From Paramecium octaurelia (Eukaryota; Ciliophora; Oligohymenophorea; Peniculida; Parameciidae): a stretch of 64,000 nucleotides of DNA. The stretch is taken from assembly GCA_905182995.1 (NCBI GenBank), contig CAJJDP010000014.1:194856-258855 (forward strand), given 5' to 3'. Positions 39,527 to 51,577 of the stretch are shown here, one piece after another (within the stretch, counting starts at the first letter, position 1; each line of letters starts with the position of its first letter). The notes below the pieces were generated by a model. It had not been told where the DNA came from and ran no database searches. It saw only the letters and a list, made by a program, of their open reading frames with translations. A program made the translations under genes and the position numbers.

Positions 39527-40698
39527 ATGTTTTTTGAGTTAGACGACATCAGAAGACGACATTCCTTGTATTTTGATTGTTACAATGCTGGTGTATGGAC
39601 AGATGCTCCAGAAAAGTATATTGTAGTTTCCATAAATTAGTTCATGGAGATGGAATTACACCAGAGGAGCAATATCAGGATTACTTGGTAGTGTAATTGG
39701 TGAGACTTGGCATAATTTCTATGAGAATTGGAAACTATTGTATCATTATTAGTCTATCAAAGGTTACGCTAGTATGAATAACCAAATACTGTGAAGGAAT
39801 TGTATAATTTTAGCAAAGCAACAGTCAATCTTGAGAATTTCAAAAGATCAATGGGCACTAGAATGTAATTTGCCTTTGCTTCAGGTGGTATTGATTGGGC
39901 ATTGAGATTGGCAGCATTTAGAGCAGTCAATCACGGATGGCAAAGTAATTTATTAATATATTAAACAAAGGAACTTGGGGTACATTCGAATATGGATTCT
40001 TGAGAAAAGTACCAGGCACTATGTTCATTTCTCTTCTTACTGCTCCAATCGGAATTCCCTTTGAAGTTGCTAGAATGGCTTATTATGCCGATAAGACTTT
40101 CCCAAAGGAATTGTAAAAAGGATATACCTCATTTTTCAATGCTCTTTGGAGAATTCCATTTGAAGAGGGACCATACTATTTCTTCAAAAATTCATTCCCT
40201 CTATTTGCTAGAAACTTCTTCTAAACTTTAACTCTATTATACTCTTTCGATTGGATGAAGGATAAGGTAATTATTTACAACTTATAGATTAATAGCTTTC
40301 TGTCTTTACAAGAGTTGCTGATATTCCATATTTCCCAGTTAAAGTTTTGAATTGTTTCTTGTCTACATATTTGGCTATCTTGACAAGTTATTCCCTCTCT
40401 TAGGTTACAAGAGAAATGGTAGAGTTATGGCCAAAACCAAATGGAGTATGTCCTTATGATGGCAATTACAGAAAGGCAGCTACTCATATTTGGTAATTGG
40501 AATCCTTATTATGCATATAGGTATGCTAGAAATCTCAATAATTACTTCCCAGGAATGTTAAGAAATTACGCTAGCAGACAATTCTTACCTATGTTTGTGA
40601 CTCTTTGGTGGGCTGACTCTTTTGGATTGTTTACCTATTGGAAAATCGATATGTTCAGTGGTGCAGGATCAAACACATGGGAAGATTCATTTTGCTGA
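39527..40698 (+). CDS. Mitochondrial-carrier-fold protein with N-terminal extension
   Basis: Starts MFFELDDIRRRHSLYFDCYN. Introns are one of 25 nt near 39619, 39740-39762 (ends AAG), 39945-39970 (ends AAG), one near 40267 and one of 28 nt near 40490. After about 110 soluble-looking residues there are carrier-like repeats. One contains PFEVAR, which fits the carrier signature Px[DE]xx[KR], then YTSFFNALWRIPFEEGPYYF and FKNSFPLFARNFF, as in the EG...FF.G..P..R consensus. The other repeats are eroded. The C-terminus is Trp/aromatic-rich (VTLWWADSFGLFTYWKID) and ends WEDSFC. The eroded motifs and extra ends suggest a structural respiratory-chain subunit more than an active transporter. Confidence 0.65.
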
Positions 40699-40793
40699 AA
40701 TATTAATCAATAATACATAAGAATTATACAATAATATTTATTTATTTTTATATATGCCGTTTTTAATCAAGTTTCTATTCATAAATTAAAAAA

Positions 40794-41936
40794 ATGAAAA
40801 CAACATTGCTTCTAGTCTTAGTTGCTTGTGCTTTCGCCACAAACACTGCTCTATTTGACAGAATCGAATAAAGCGATTTGGGTAGAACACTTTTAAACAC
40901 CATTGCAATTCAAATGACAACTGGAGAACCTCTTGAAAGAATTTTCTAAACTCTTTATGACTTGGAAGACAGATACATCGCTGACTAAAAGGAAGATGAT
41001 GCTAATAACCAAGCCTTCTAATAAGTTTGTGATGCAGATTTGGCTGCCTTGAACCAAGAACTTGCCAATCTTGAATAAAGAAATACAGAATTATAAGCTG
41101 TTCTTGATGACCTCGTGCCAATCAGAGACTAAAAGATCGGATAAAAGAAAGCTAAGGAACTCTAAAAGGCTGAATTATAAAAGGTTATTGATGAAACAAC
41201 AGCCAAGAGGTAAGAATAAGCCGATGACTTCGAGGCTTAAAGATAAGAGTACACCTTTGTTTCATCAGTTTTGGCTGAAGCAAGAAGACTCTTCACAGAT
41301 AACCTCTAAGCTCCATCTTTCTTACAAAAGGGTGAAGAAAAGGTTCACGTTACTCCATAAATCATGGCCTAAGTTGCTAGTCACATGAGTCAAGGTGCTC
41401 ACAAAGCCAGCACAATGAAACACGTCAGAACCTTTGGAAAAGCCATCAAATTGTTAGCCAATCTTGCCAACAGAACTTAATAATTCGCCAACTAAGAATT
41501 AACAGGAAGAGTCATCAAATTGATCGATGATCTCTAAAACCAATTGAGTCAAGCCTTCGATTTAGCCAGAAAAGCTGAAGACGACAGAACCAGAGCATTC
41601 TAAGCATATATTGGTTTACTCAATAAAGACATGAACAAATACAATTCATCAATCGCTAATTTGACTGCTGAAATCTAATCACTTTAAGACAGAATCGATG
41701 CTACTACAGCAAGCTAAAATGATGTCCTTTAAAGAATCTAAGCCAAGACCTAATAAAGAGATGACAGAAGAGGAGAATGCTAAGAAGCTGCCTATGATTA
41801 TTAATAAAGAAGAGCTGCCAGAGACAAAGATAGATAGACCGTCAGTGACTTGATTGGTATCTTGAACACTAACATGAGAGATCTTAAAGAATACATTGCT
41901 TTAAGAATTGCTGCTGGTGATAAGAACCTTGAATGA
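40794..41936 (+). CDS. Trichocyst matrix protein
   Basis: An intron-free frame of 380 codons encodes a secretory preproprotein: signal peptide MKTTLLLVLVACAFATN, then a long heptad-rich chain (LAALNQELANLEQRNTELQA, EIQSLQDRIDATTASQNDVL). It ends LKEYIALRIAAGDKNLE at TGA 41934-41936. This is the typical form of Paramecium trichocyst matrix proteins, which are proteolytically matured and crystallise in dense-core granules. A likely processing region lies about 160 residues in, at the GEEKVHVTPQIMAQVASHMS segment between two coiled-coil halves. Codon use is more GCC/GAC/ATC-biased than in its neighbours, as expected for a highly expressed gene. One of a large multigene family. Confidence 0.92.
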
Positions 41937-42634
41937 AATTGATAAATTATAACATTAAAATAGTAACTAAATCAATTTCAAGTTTTAAATTATCTTCCAT
42001 TCTATTCTAATTGCTGCATGAAATATAGTATTGCATCATATCTCACCAAAATAAATTCAGGTGAATTCAAAATATCACCAATTCTAATTATGAGTATTAT
42101 TATGGATGATTTCTTAGCTATTACATTATTTTAAATATGTTTGAAAATAATTATCAAAACAATACACCAATATATTTTCTATATTTAGGTCCATTATCTA
42201 TCCAAATAGGAATTTATATAAGTTCCAATTCAAATCATCTAGTAGATTTTTAATAATATTTTCTATTATTAATCTCATTAATTTAAGGTTGATAATATTT
42301 GTTTTGTTATTTCTTTTTAATAGAAATAATTTGATTAATTACTCTATTTAAAAATTCTACTATTTAAAGACATTCATTTATTCGATATCATCAAACTTAA
42401 TATAATTAAGACTATTATTTCATTATTATCAATTAAGAATTCTTGATTTTCTTGATTTTCTATTAAAAATTCATTTATCCAAATTAAATTCAATCCAATG
42501 ATCTATTTTGTCGGATTTTTCTCAAAGGATTTAAATCTGATTTAATAAACTTTAGACTAAACAAAAGTAAATTCGGAAAAGTGATTAAAAATTCTATCAA
42601 TATTAAATTACAAAGGAAAATAAATTAAAAATAA
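41937..42634. other. Intergenic AT-rich DNA
   Basis: About 700 bp, one of the most AT-rich parts of the window, with many short poly-A/T runs. No supported ORF. Confidence 0.5.
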
Positions 42635-43256
42635 TCAAGCTCTGTAATGCTCAGCAGAATGATTATTTCCTCTAGATTTTGTTGGGGCATATTTTAAAGG
42701 CGATTTAGATGTGCTATGCTACTATATTCTTGCGATTGCGTATAATTTATCTGTGGATACTGATTAATTAAACATGAATTCTTTAATTTTACTTAGTAAT
42801 AGATGTCGATTGAAATCTTCAGTCTAAATTATTGGATTTAAATACATATAGTTTAACTTTCTATTTATTTACCAAAGATTGTTAACTAGTGAGATTCGAG
42901 AGCTAGATTTTTGGACTTGTAGCATTGTCTAACTATGAAAATTTCTGTAATAAATTATTAGCTAAATTTAACTGTTATTACATACAATTTTTTTATTATG
43001 AAGAAATTATTCTGGGAGAGGATGCAGCTGTGAGATTCCTCGCTGCTTACCTTTGAGTAGAACTCTATCTTTCATACTTATCTATCTCATGCATTTGATT
43101 TATTAGTGAATATATTTTCCCATAATCTAATGGCTAAGTTTACAACAAACTCAAAAATGATTCCCAACATTCCATTATATATCCTTGTTAACTCATTGGA
43201 TAATAAGACAAATTTGATCTTATGAATGAATCAAACATAGAAAAAAGTGTGTCCAT
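42635..43256 (-). CDS. Unknown Gln/Ser-rich helical protein
   Basis: Starts MDTLFSMFDSFIRSNLSYYP. The frame is open through MSQQGYIMECWESFLSLLQT, INQMHEIDKYERQSSTQR and LANNLLQKFSQLDN. A 22-nt intron near 42830-42855 then joins to TEDFNRHLLLSKIKEFMFNQ. The end is HSTSKSPLKYAPTKSRGNNH...EHYRA at TGA 42635-42637. About 200 residues with no membrane segment. No family is recognised. The Ser/Lys/Pro-rich tail looks disordered. Confidence 0.6.
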
Positions 43257-43583
43257 TTAAATTATTTAACGATTAAAACTTATCTAAATAACTAAAAAGA
43301 AAACATAATATTAATATCAAAAACATAGGTTTATTTGGCACTTAATCCCTCTGATAATATTCTAGTAAGAAATCAATAGCATTTAGAACATATTATGCAT
43401 TTTTATTGACAAGTTGAATTAGATCAAATGTGAAAATTGACACCCTCCTTAATTACACAAATATTAGAGAGTGAAAGTAAGATTGAATTGAGTGTAGAAG
43501 TTCATTTAAAAATAGAGTTGATAATACAATAATGGATATGCTGATGAATTTACTATTTTTTATTTTATTTAATACTATCATTT

Positions 43584-45062
43584 TCAGAACTTATCTAATG
43601 TAGACAAATCTTAAGGCAATTATTATAACTTATCAGGATATTGTTTAAGGATTTATTATAAGACCTAATTTTAGAATGAGCAATTACTTCGTCATCTGTT
43701 TATTTTTTTCCATCGCTTGTTTCTTCTTCTGATTTAACGAATGAGATGGCAACACCATTAGTCTCTTATCTTCCTGCTCTTCCTACCTAATTTGCTAATT
43801 GCAATTATTACTCTATGCAAATAGGTCTCCAAAGAATCAGGCATATCAAAATTGATAACATAATTGACTTTATCAATATCTATACCTCTTCCCATCAAGT
43901 TAGTAGCCACCAACAATCGGAAATGCCCATTTCTGAATTATTCATAGGTTTTTTATCTCATTTTTTAATGATCAGGACCTAGTCTATTACCTCCATAAAG
44001 TTGTCTAACAGACTCTTCTCCTTTCTTCTTTAGTTCTGTAACCAAAGCATCAGCTTTCTCAGAACTCTTAACAAAGATTATGCATTAGTTTAGTTTGCAG
44101 GTGTTTAAGATTTATCTCAAATAATGGAATTTGAGTGCTTCTGGCATCTTCATATAATATTGCTTTAATTTGTCTAAAAAGAGTTATTCTGGTTTAATAG
44201 TAATTTCGTAAATCTAAGGAATATTGGAGGGTATTACGTGTTTATTGTCAGCAATAAATCTTTTCAATGATGTTCTGCTTGATTCTGTGAATGTTGCACT
44301 AAATGCCATAAATTATTTCTCCTATGGTGACTTTAAAAAGATGTCCTAAATGTCCTTTCTAAAAATAATTATTTCCAAAAATCAACACCTCATGTTCAAA
44401 TCTTCAATCATTGTATCGGCTTCATCCAAGATAAAGTACTTCAATCTATCTACTTTCAAAGCTTTTCTCTCACAAATCAGATCCTTAAGACGTCCTGGAG
44501 TACTACACATTAGAATGCATTTATACCCAACTATTATTTAGGGCTTTACAGTCTCGATAGTTTAGATATTCACAGATACAGGTTCACCTCCCCCATAGAA
44601 GCATTCCACTTTCACGCTTTTCATAAACTTTCCCAATCTCAAAAATTCATCTCGAGCCTAACATAATTCCAATTAAATCTTACCTATTGGGCTAACTCTC
44701 TTGTATGTGTAATTACGAGGCATTCAACTTTATTACTTTCTGTATTTATAGTATTTAACACGGTAAGCACAAACACAGCAGTCTTTCCAGTTCCAGCCTT
44801 TGCTTAGCAGATCAATTATTCCCCCAACAAAGCATGTGTCAATGACTCAGCTTGGACTTTAATAATTTACAATACACGATACCTCTTGTAGGATGCTCAA
44901 ATCCAGCTTCTTTAACTGCTCTCAAGAGCTCCTCTTTAAGCCCATAGTTTTTAAATTAAGAGACATTGTAATTGTCAATTCTAGGATTCTCAATATTTGC
45001 TCTTACTATATGGCTTTGCCAGTTGGCTATTGTTCTTCTTTAAAATCAGGAATATCGTCCAT
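43584..45062 (-). CDS. DEAD-box RNA helicase, UAP56/DDX39-like
   Basis: ATP-dependent RNA helicase of the type that couples splicing to mRNA export. The order is Q-motif region ([20 protein letters not shown]), motif I AKAGTGKT, Ia [10 protein letters not shown], Ib [57 protein letters not shown] and VI YLHRVGRAGR. The end [15 protein letters not shown]...LSTLDKF matches the UAP56-type tail. Motif II is DEAD, whereas UAP56 proper has DECD. Introns include ones of 25 nt and 23 nt near the 3' end and about 30 nt near 44345. The N-terminal exon ([18 protein letters not shown]) does not join cleanly to the next frame ([16 protein letters not shown]), so the start is uncertain. Confidence 0.88.
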
Positions 45063-46245
45063 TAATGCGCTGCTCTTTTGATAAAGATTTATATAAATAA
45101 TATCCTAATTAAAAAGCTTCTATTTAAATATGCATTTTCCCTCTGTTTTCGAGAATTAATATCAAAATCTTAAATGAATAAAATTAATATAATCTCACTC
45201 ATTCCAACATAGTGTTATTCATTTCCAAGCTATTTATCTACACCTTAACAAAAGCCAAAAAATAGCTATTCTATGCCTCCTCAAGTGTAATTAATTGGTC
45301 ATAATATTATACTTTTATTACAAAATATGTATCATCAATCTATCTGCTTAAAATTAAAACAGATGAATACAAATTTATCTTCCTCAGAAAATGATTAATT
45401 TTCAATTTAACTTCATTAACATATGACAACGATGAAAAAATCAATTTTATTATTTTTTACATCTTATTTGATGAAAAAACTTTAAAATAAATTTGTAAAA
45501 TCGTTTGATGGAGAATTTATTAAGGGTTACAAATGCAATAATCCTGTAAAATTAGAAATAACCAAATAACCCTTTGATTAAGGGAAAGGTTAATTGCTTA
45601 TTAAATTATCAAATGTATACTAGAAACTAGACCGAATCCTAAAGAATCTAGTCTAGATCTACTGCTCAAAGTGTAATTTATATGATTAATTTATATTTGG
45701 AATCGTTTATTGCTTTTAAAGCAATTGCTGATGAAACTAGAATATTTGTAGACAAATTTAAGAGTTTTGTATAAATTTATCTCATCTAATTGAAACTAGA
45801 AATTTGATCGATTTGTATTCTTCCGTGTTTTCTTAATGCTATTAAAATAACATTCCTTCAATTTTCAAAGACATTCTTCATCTTTTTACAATGAGTTTTA
45901 TTCAAGAGAAAATTATTTATTTTTAAAAAGAAGAATAAAATCATAATAGATGTTTAATGCAATTCTTGTAAAATATAAAGGAAAATAAAGAAAGTCTGAG
46001 ATAAAAGTATTTTAATTTAAGTGATGAATTAATTAATTGTAGTTAATGATAACATATATATTAAAAAGGAACATATATATTAAAAAGAGAACATATTTAC
46101 TAGTGAAATCTTTAAGGAATATTTAATTAAGATGAAAGAAGTTTAAGGAAATAAAATCTCAAGGATATGTATGCATTCACTTGTATATAATTAATTTATT
46201 ATTATTATTGATTTATTATTGTACTATATGAAACTTAATAAATGC
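45063..46245. other. Gene-poor region with ORF fragments
   Basis: Mostly AT-rich. A plus-strand frame from about 45422 contains FIKGYKCNNPVKLEITKQPF, which weakly recalls the start of an alpha-kinase domain. It then breaks into short fragments in several frames (MYTRNQTESQRIQSRSTAQS near 45615). A minus-strand fragment near 45210-45435 ends VQINSLEMNNTMLE. None forms a convincing complete gene. A short tandem repeat lies at about 46048-46095. A decayed gene is possible. Confidence 0.3.
46048..46095. repeat. Short AT-rich tandem repeat
   Basis: A unit of about 19 bp beginning AACATATATATTAAAAAG occurs twice in tandem, followed by a partial third copy (GAACATATTTAC). It lies in non-coding DNA upstream of the P2 gene's 3' end. 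Its role is unknown. Confidence 0.6.
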
Positions 46246-46637
46246 TCAATCAAAGAGACCTCCCATATCAACATCTTCTTCGGGTTCTTCAACCTTCTTT
46301 GGTGCTTCAGCCTTTGGTGCTTGAGTTGTTTAGGCTGCTGGTGTTGCTTAGGCAACTGGGGCTGAGCTTTATGCTAAATACTTAAAAATTAGAATTACAA
46401 GCTCCTCCTCCAACTGACAAACTTGTGAGTTATTTTGAACCTTCCTTTATAACATCAGCCAAGCTCTTATCTTTTAATGCATCGACAACTAATTTGACAT
46501 CTGCAGCAACTGGTTCGACTCCAGCTTCTTTGAGCAATTAAGTAACTTAAGCCTCAGCTATTGGATAGAGATGCAATAATACTGGGTTTGTTGTTTCCTC
46601 CTAAAACAAGCAAGGCATATGCAGCAACGTACTTCAT
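46246..46637 (-). CDS. RPLP2: Acidic ribosomal stalk protein P2
   Basis: Part of the large-subunit stalk that recruits translation GTPases. Starts MKYVAAYALLVLGGNNKPTE, the P2 N-terminal helix. It continues LKEAGVEPVAADVKLVVDAL, then an Ala/Pro/Gln hinge, and ends EEDVDMGGLFD, the conserved GTPase-binding tail. Two introns of 25 nt each (near 46550 and 46372) keep the frame. The start form MKYVA favours P2 over P1. Confidence 0.95.
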
Positions 46638-47039
46638 TTTATTATTATTTAAAAATTATTTTTAAATATGATGCTACAAGATTATTGTTTATTTATAATT
46701 TCTCATTAGAATGCAATTTTTATATTGCATTTAATCTTTATTTTATTAATTCTTCTAATCAATGTTATCCCTGGGACATTAGATATAATAAAAAACTCAT
46801 CTCAACATCAAAATGCTTAGCTTTCTTTATATGCATAATATGTAAAATGAAGAATGATTCATAGAAAAGAGATTGAAATATATATAGAATAATTTAATTG
46901 GGGATTCTTATAAGATGGGTTTTTATCATTAAATAAATAGATATTATGATATTAATAAAACTATTAGATAAGCACTATTTAATAGAAAAAATTAGAAGTA
47001 AAATAGATATTAAGCATTAAAATATCAAATAAATTTTCA
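46638..47039. other. Intergenic AT-rich DNA
   Basis: About 400 bp upstream of the P2 gene and downstream of the helical-repeat gene. No supported ORF under the ciliate code. Confidence 0.5.
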
Positions 47040-48257
47040 TCAGAAATCATAAAGATGCCCATTTTATAGAAAATACTTGACATCGAATTAAAATAATTTA
47101 AGCAGTCTTTTTATATTTTGATTAAGTGGAACAAATCCTATATCTTCTTCCTCTGATTTATGTTTTTGTTTTTCTCGATTGATGAGGTGGACAGTTAAAT
47201 CTCGATTGCAGCTCCACTAATTAATGAGTACTCGATGTTACGAGATGTGTCTGCTATCAAATACGGGTAATCCTTTTTGCCATTTAAGAATATTGTCTTT
47301 TTAAATGATTACATCTAAATCCATATCATCAATACTAAATGAATCCTAGTCATTCAATTATGCTTTTAATTTTTATGTATTTAAATATGATGAAACTCCA
47401 GCTATTCTAATGTTAGATTCAGCAGCCTCAAATTCTCCTTACACAAATTTCGAATGGAAGAATTGAGCTCTGTCAACATCTCCTCTATAATAAAAGTTGA
47501 TGGCAATCATGTCATAGCATAACAATTCATAATTTCTATCTTTAACAACCCATGATAATTTTAACAATTTCTTAAGATAAATAGCTTCTTTATCCAAATC
47601 TCCTAAATCTAAGGCACATCTAGCTAATTACCGATAAGCCAATAGTTTATATTTTTAAAGCTTTTTCCCTTGTAAATTACAAGTTCTCAAGAACTTTTTC
47701 CATATATTGTAACCCTCCTTTCTTCTACAATATACAAATTGTATTTAAGTTTAAAAATAGATTGCCATGAAATAAAAGCTCACAATCCCACATTATTTGC
47801 AGGCATTAACAAGTTTTTCTAAATCAGGCAATAAGGTTTCTAATTGTTCAATTAAGACTGATTTTATCAGGGTCGAAAGGATTGTATAGATTTCTTCAAA
47901 ATGGTTTTTGTTAATAAATGTAACAGACGGGGTGAAATCGTTTAATTACGAAAGAGATCCTATAAGAGTGAATTTTCTAGCTTATTCCATTTTTTTTTAT
48001 TGTTATTACTTTAAAAAAGGTAGCAAAATACTATCTTTTCTATTTCTTCTCTCTTTCTCGATCTTTTCTGTTGCCAATCTCGTTTGGGAGGCTTCTCGAA
48101 GAAAAACAAAATCTTAAAACATCTCATTATTTTATAAGCCCCTCCATTCGCTCTTCATTTTAAGTAATTCTTTTTTTTCATCAACAAATTATGTTTATGT
48201 TAGCATTTATTTCATCTTTGTAAAAGATGCTGTAGTTGATAATGAGCTTGAGTTCAT
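47040..48257 (-). CDS. Helical-repeat (TPR-like) protein of unknown role
   Basis: A single intron-free frame of 405 residues from MNSSSLSTTASFTKMKQMLT to TGA 47040-47042. The N-terminal part is charged (KIEKERRNRKDSILLPFLKQ). The middle has pairs of amphipathic helices in TPR style: KYKLLAYRQLARCALDLGDL, AIYLKKLLKLSWVVKDRNYE, CYDMIAINFYYRGDVDRAQF. The C-terminal part includes SEEEDIGFVPLNQNIKRLL. Proteins of this build are common in ciliary and cortical structures of ciliates, but no specific family is recognised. Confidence 0.75.
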
Positions 48258-49166
48258 AATGTGAATTAAATATTAATAATATGTTTAATTAAACGATTTA
48301 CAAATTATTTCTATATACTCAAGGCTTAAATATTAATATCAAGAGTTTGCCATTACTAAATGAAGAAAATAGTATAAGTGTTAAATAACTAATGTTGATG
48401 TGTTTTGATATTCTTTTGACTAATATTACTAAATTATATTAAATAAATTGATTTTTAAGATTATATAGAGTAATTTTGGAATAAAATTTAATTTGGATAA
48501 ATTTTTATATTCATAGAGATGAAACTTAGATTTATAATAAGTATTGTACTTAATGAATTTATTGATTAATTCCTCTATTCCTTAAGTTAATAAATGATTG
48601 AAAAAAATAAGAAGTTTAACTATAAGAATATAAAGCTAAAATTTTAATGATAACAAAATGATAATTTGGAATAGAACCCACTTTGAAATTATATTAGTTA
48701 GAAGAAGTGAGTTCGATTAATTTACTATTTAAGTAAGATTTATTCATTTTTTACCTGCAAATTATTTTAATTTGATATTCATTTATCTTGTTCATTAAGA
48801 TTGAATTCTTTAATTATGGATTTTCTAATTATTTCAGATTTATATTGCCATCTCTTAAGCATTTAACCAATTTGTACTTTGTAGAAATTGTCAGTTCTTA
48901 GATTTCTAAAAAGAAGATTATATTTTAAATTATTTATGACTTTAATAATGTATTTGAAATTTATCAGAAATAATTAATTATTTGATAATTTGCCTGAGAA
49001 GAAATATTTTAATATCTAAAAAATAACATAAGTATTGAAATATTAAATCGTTATAAGTCTTATCCGAATAAACGAGTTATTTAAATTAATTCTAATACTT
49101 AATAATAAAAGGGAGTATTTATGCAAATCAATTAAATATTTAAAATATCTTCTCTTAATATAATTT
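48258..49166. other. Intergenic AT-rich DNA
   Basis: About 900 bp between divergent genes. Many TGA in every frame, and no supported gene or RNA. Confidence 0.5.
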
Positions 49167-49859
49167 ATGTCTAATAACTATTAGTAACCCGATGCAAGTG
49201 TTGATGAAAACAAAGAAAGTTTCACTTCCCTGTTAATGATGAGCGAACAAGAATCATAAGAATAAGGTAGTTTTAGTAACTATTTGTTAGCTTTTTCTAA
49301 TTACAGTACTTAAAATAATTACCTGAATCTTTTCAATTTCGATTGTTAAGAGAATTCTAGCTACAATGCAGAGAGCTTAAAACTCACAATAACAAAAGGG
49401 ATATAGAAAGATCAATTTCAAAAAAATATCCACAACAAACACTTAAAGAAGACATAATACAAAAAAAAGGTGAAAAGAATTAAAGAATTCCAACTCCAAG
49501 AAGACATAAGACTCCTAAAATTAGTCTATCAACACGGAAGATAATTTTCAAGAATAGTAAAGTAATTCCCCAAAAGGACTGTTAGTATGCTTAAAAATAG
49601 ATATTATAAGAACCTAAGATATAGATGGGAGGAATTGATGGGAATGTAATACATATATATATAAAATAGCAAATACATAGAAAATGAGAATGAGGAGAAA
49701 ACTAACAATTAGATCGCTGGAATCAATTAGGACAATCATTCTGTTGATCATCATGACTTAATCAACATGTTACCAAATGTATATGGTTGTCCATCAATAT
49801 GTAACATGCTCTCATCATTCATTACAAAAATGGATTCATTTCTCAAAACACAATTTTGA
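49167..49859 (+). CDS. Myb/SANT-domain protein
   Basis: One frame of 230 codons. The N-terminal half is Asn/Ser/Gln-rich. At residues about 110-160 there is a Myb/SANT-like unit: EDIRLLKLVYQHGRQFSRIV followed by KQFPKRTVSMLKNRYYKNLR. These match helix 1 and the recognition helix of Myb repeats (ED..L..L....G..W..I....RT...++NR+). Basic residues upstream (KKTQYKKKVKRIKEF) could act as a nuclear signal. A DNA-binding regulatory role is likely. Only one repeat is visible. No intron is needed, and the stop is 49857-49859. Confidence 0.75.
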
Positions 49860-50445
49860 TCATAACAACTAATTTGATAGAGTTTTCTATATTATATTTT
49901 ATCCAAAAATTTATAAAAAGGCTCTTGTTATCTGTCCTTGAGACTAAAGCAAAAATTCCATTATTTATATATAAATAATAAAAAAACTGAAATTCCGATA
50001 AATTATTTGTTATATTAGAAGGTACTAGTTTTTAACATTTTAAAGTTTAATTAAATTGTTAATGAGTTATTCCAGCACTAAATATGACATTACATAGTAT
50101 GCCTATGATTTAGAGAGTGAATCTTATGCAGTAGTTTTTGATGAATAAAGTTAATAAAACTTAAAAAAAATATACTTCAAGGTTATTCTAAAATTAATTG
50201 CTTGATCTTAATAAGTTCTATGATTTGCGTAAGAGATTATTAATATCAATTAATTCATCACTAAAATTATATTTATTAGTTGATATAAATTTCCAATTTG
50301 AATGCAGAATGTAAAATTAAAATCAAAAAAAGGGATAATTCTCTTCTTTTTAATGATGAATTGATCTATATTTTTTAAATATTCCTTTTAGGGCAGAACT
50401 TAATTAAGAAATTTATAATTACAAACGACATTCATTTATAAATAT
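49860..50445. other. Intergenic AT-rich DNA
   Basis: About 590 bp. No supported ORF. Confidence 0.5.
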
Positions 50446-51366
50446 ATGATAAAATTATCAAGCTTTTTATATTTATTGCTTTCGTAAATACTGTGTTTAG
50501 ATCAATGGTAATGCACATGTGAATAGTTAATGACAGAATTTGATTGCATGACATAGTAGAAAAATAGATTCAAATTGGGAGAGATTGACTAATCATCTAT
50601 TTGCTTTTGGTATTAAGAGAAATGCTAAAACTTAATGAATTTTCTATCTGATGTCAGTTGTACTAGTTTAAGCAACTAAGAATGCTCATTTATAAGTGAA
50701 ACTCTATTTACAATCAATCCAGTTTGTGCTTGGTATTATAAATCAGATGGTGGACAATGCACTAAATTTACAAGGTGTTAAGATTATAAATACTCATCTG
50801 AACTTATAGCTGAAGTAGAATGTTCAAATATCGGGTGTAACAGAATTAAAAATTAATGTTCATTTGATTATAGAGGAAGATAGGAATAGTATTGTTCAGA
50901 AATTGGAGATCAAAAGATTTGTGATATCACTTTTTTAAAGGATAAACTCACAATATGCAAGTGGAATACAAGTACTAAGAAATGCGGAGGTTTTAATTTT
51001 GAATAATGCTCTGATTTAACAACTGAATACAATTGTGATTTGGCAAATACCTTTTGCAGATGGAAGGACTAATTATGTGTAGAAAGAGCTTGTGCAGATA
51101 AAGAGTCAGAATATAAATCAGGCAGTTAAATTTGTGTATCATTTTATAGTTTGACAACTAAATAATATGTCTAATGTGTAGAGAATAAAAGTGGAGATTG
51201 TATTGAAAGTGACCCAGAATCATTACTTCCATATTAGTGCAATTATTTTAGTAGACTTACTTATTTATGGAACACAACTACATCCTCTTGTACTCCATGC
51301 TTATACGTTGGACATAGTGATCTAATCAAAGTTGTTGTAATTGTTTTATTTGTCATTTCTTTGTGA
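50446..51366 (+). CDS. Cys-rich surface protein, probably GPI-anchored
   Basis: An intron-free frame of 306 codons. It starts MIKLSSFLYLLLSQILCLDQ (signal peptide). The body holds regularly spaced Cys pairs and W/Y residues (CAWYYKSDGGQCTKF, CKWNTSTKKCGGFNFEQC, FCRWKDQLCVERACADK). This pattern is that of the Cys-rich periods of Paramecium surface antigens and related proteins. The C-terminus is hydrophobic (LIKVVVIVLFVISL) and ends directly at TGA, which fits a GPI-anchor signal. At about 34 kDa it is much smaller than classical immobilisation antigens. Confidence 0.75.
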
Positions 51367-51409
51367 TCATATTTTGAATATATATAAAATATAATAATAA
51401 ATAAATTCA

Positions 51410-51577
51410 ATGGAATATGATATTAGAAAATTGGAAGATAAAATAAGAAAAATTGAGAATGAATGTGTTGAGTTATAAACTAAAATTGACTACTCAATCA
51501 AAAAAAAACAAAGCGTTTAAAAAAAAAATGAATTTCTAAAACAAGTAATTGGCAGACTAAATGACTTATATACATGA
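51410..51577 (+). CDS. Very small coiled-coil protein
   Basis: A 55-codon frame starts MEYDIRKLEDKIRKIENECV, continues IDYSIKKKQSVQKKNEFLKQ and stops at TGA 51575-51577. Almost the whole length is a charged helix with heptad spacing. It starts only about 40 bp after the upstream stop. Its small size limits confidence, but codon use and composition fit a real gene. Confidence 0.45.

Noticed and set aside
41062..41388. Separate basic protein within 41062-41388
   Set aside because: It is the trichocyst matrix gene read in the wrong frame. TAA/TAG in the true frame are Gln.
48640..48730. Possible tRNA (GTTCGATTA-like stretch)
   Set aside because: No acceptor or anticodon stems can be paired around it.
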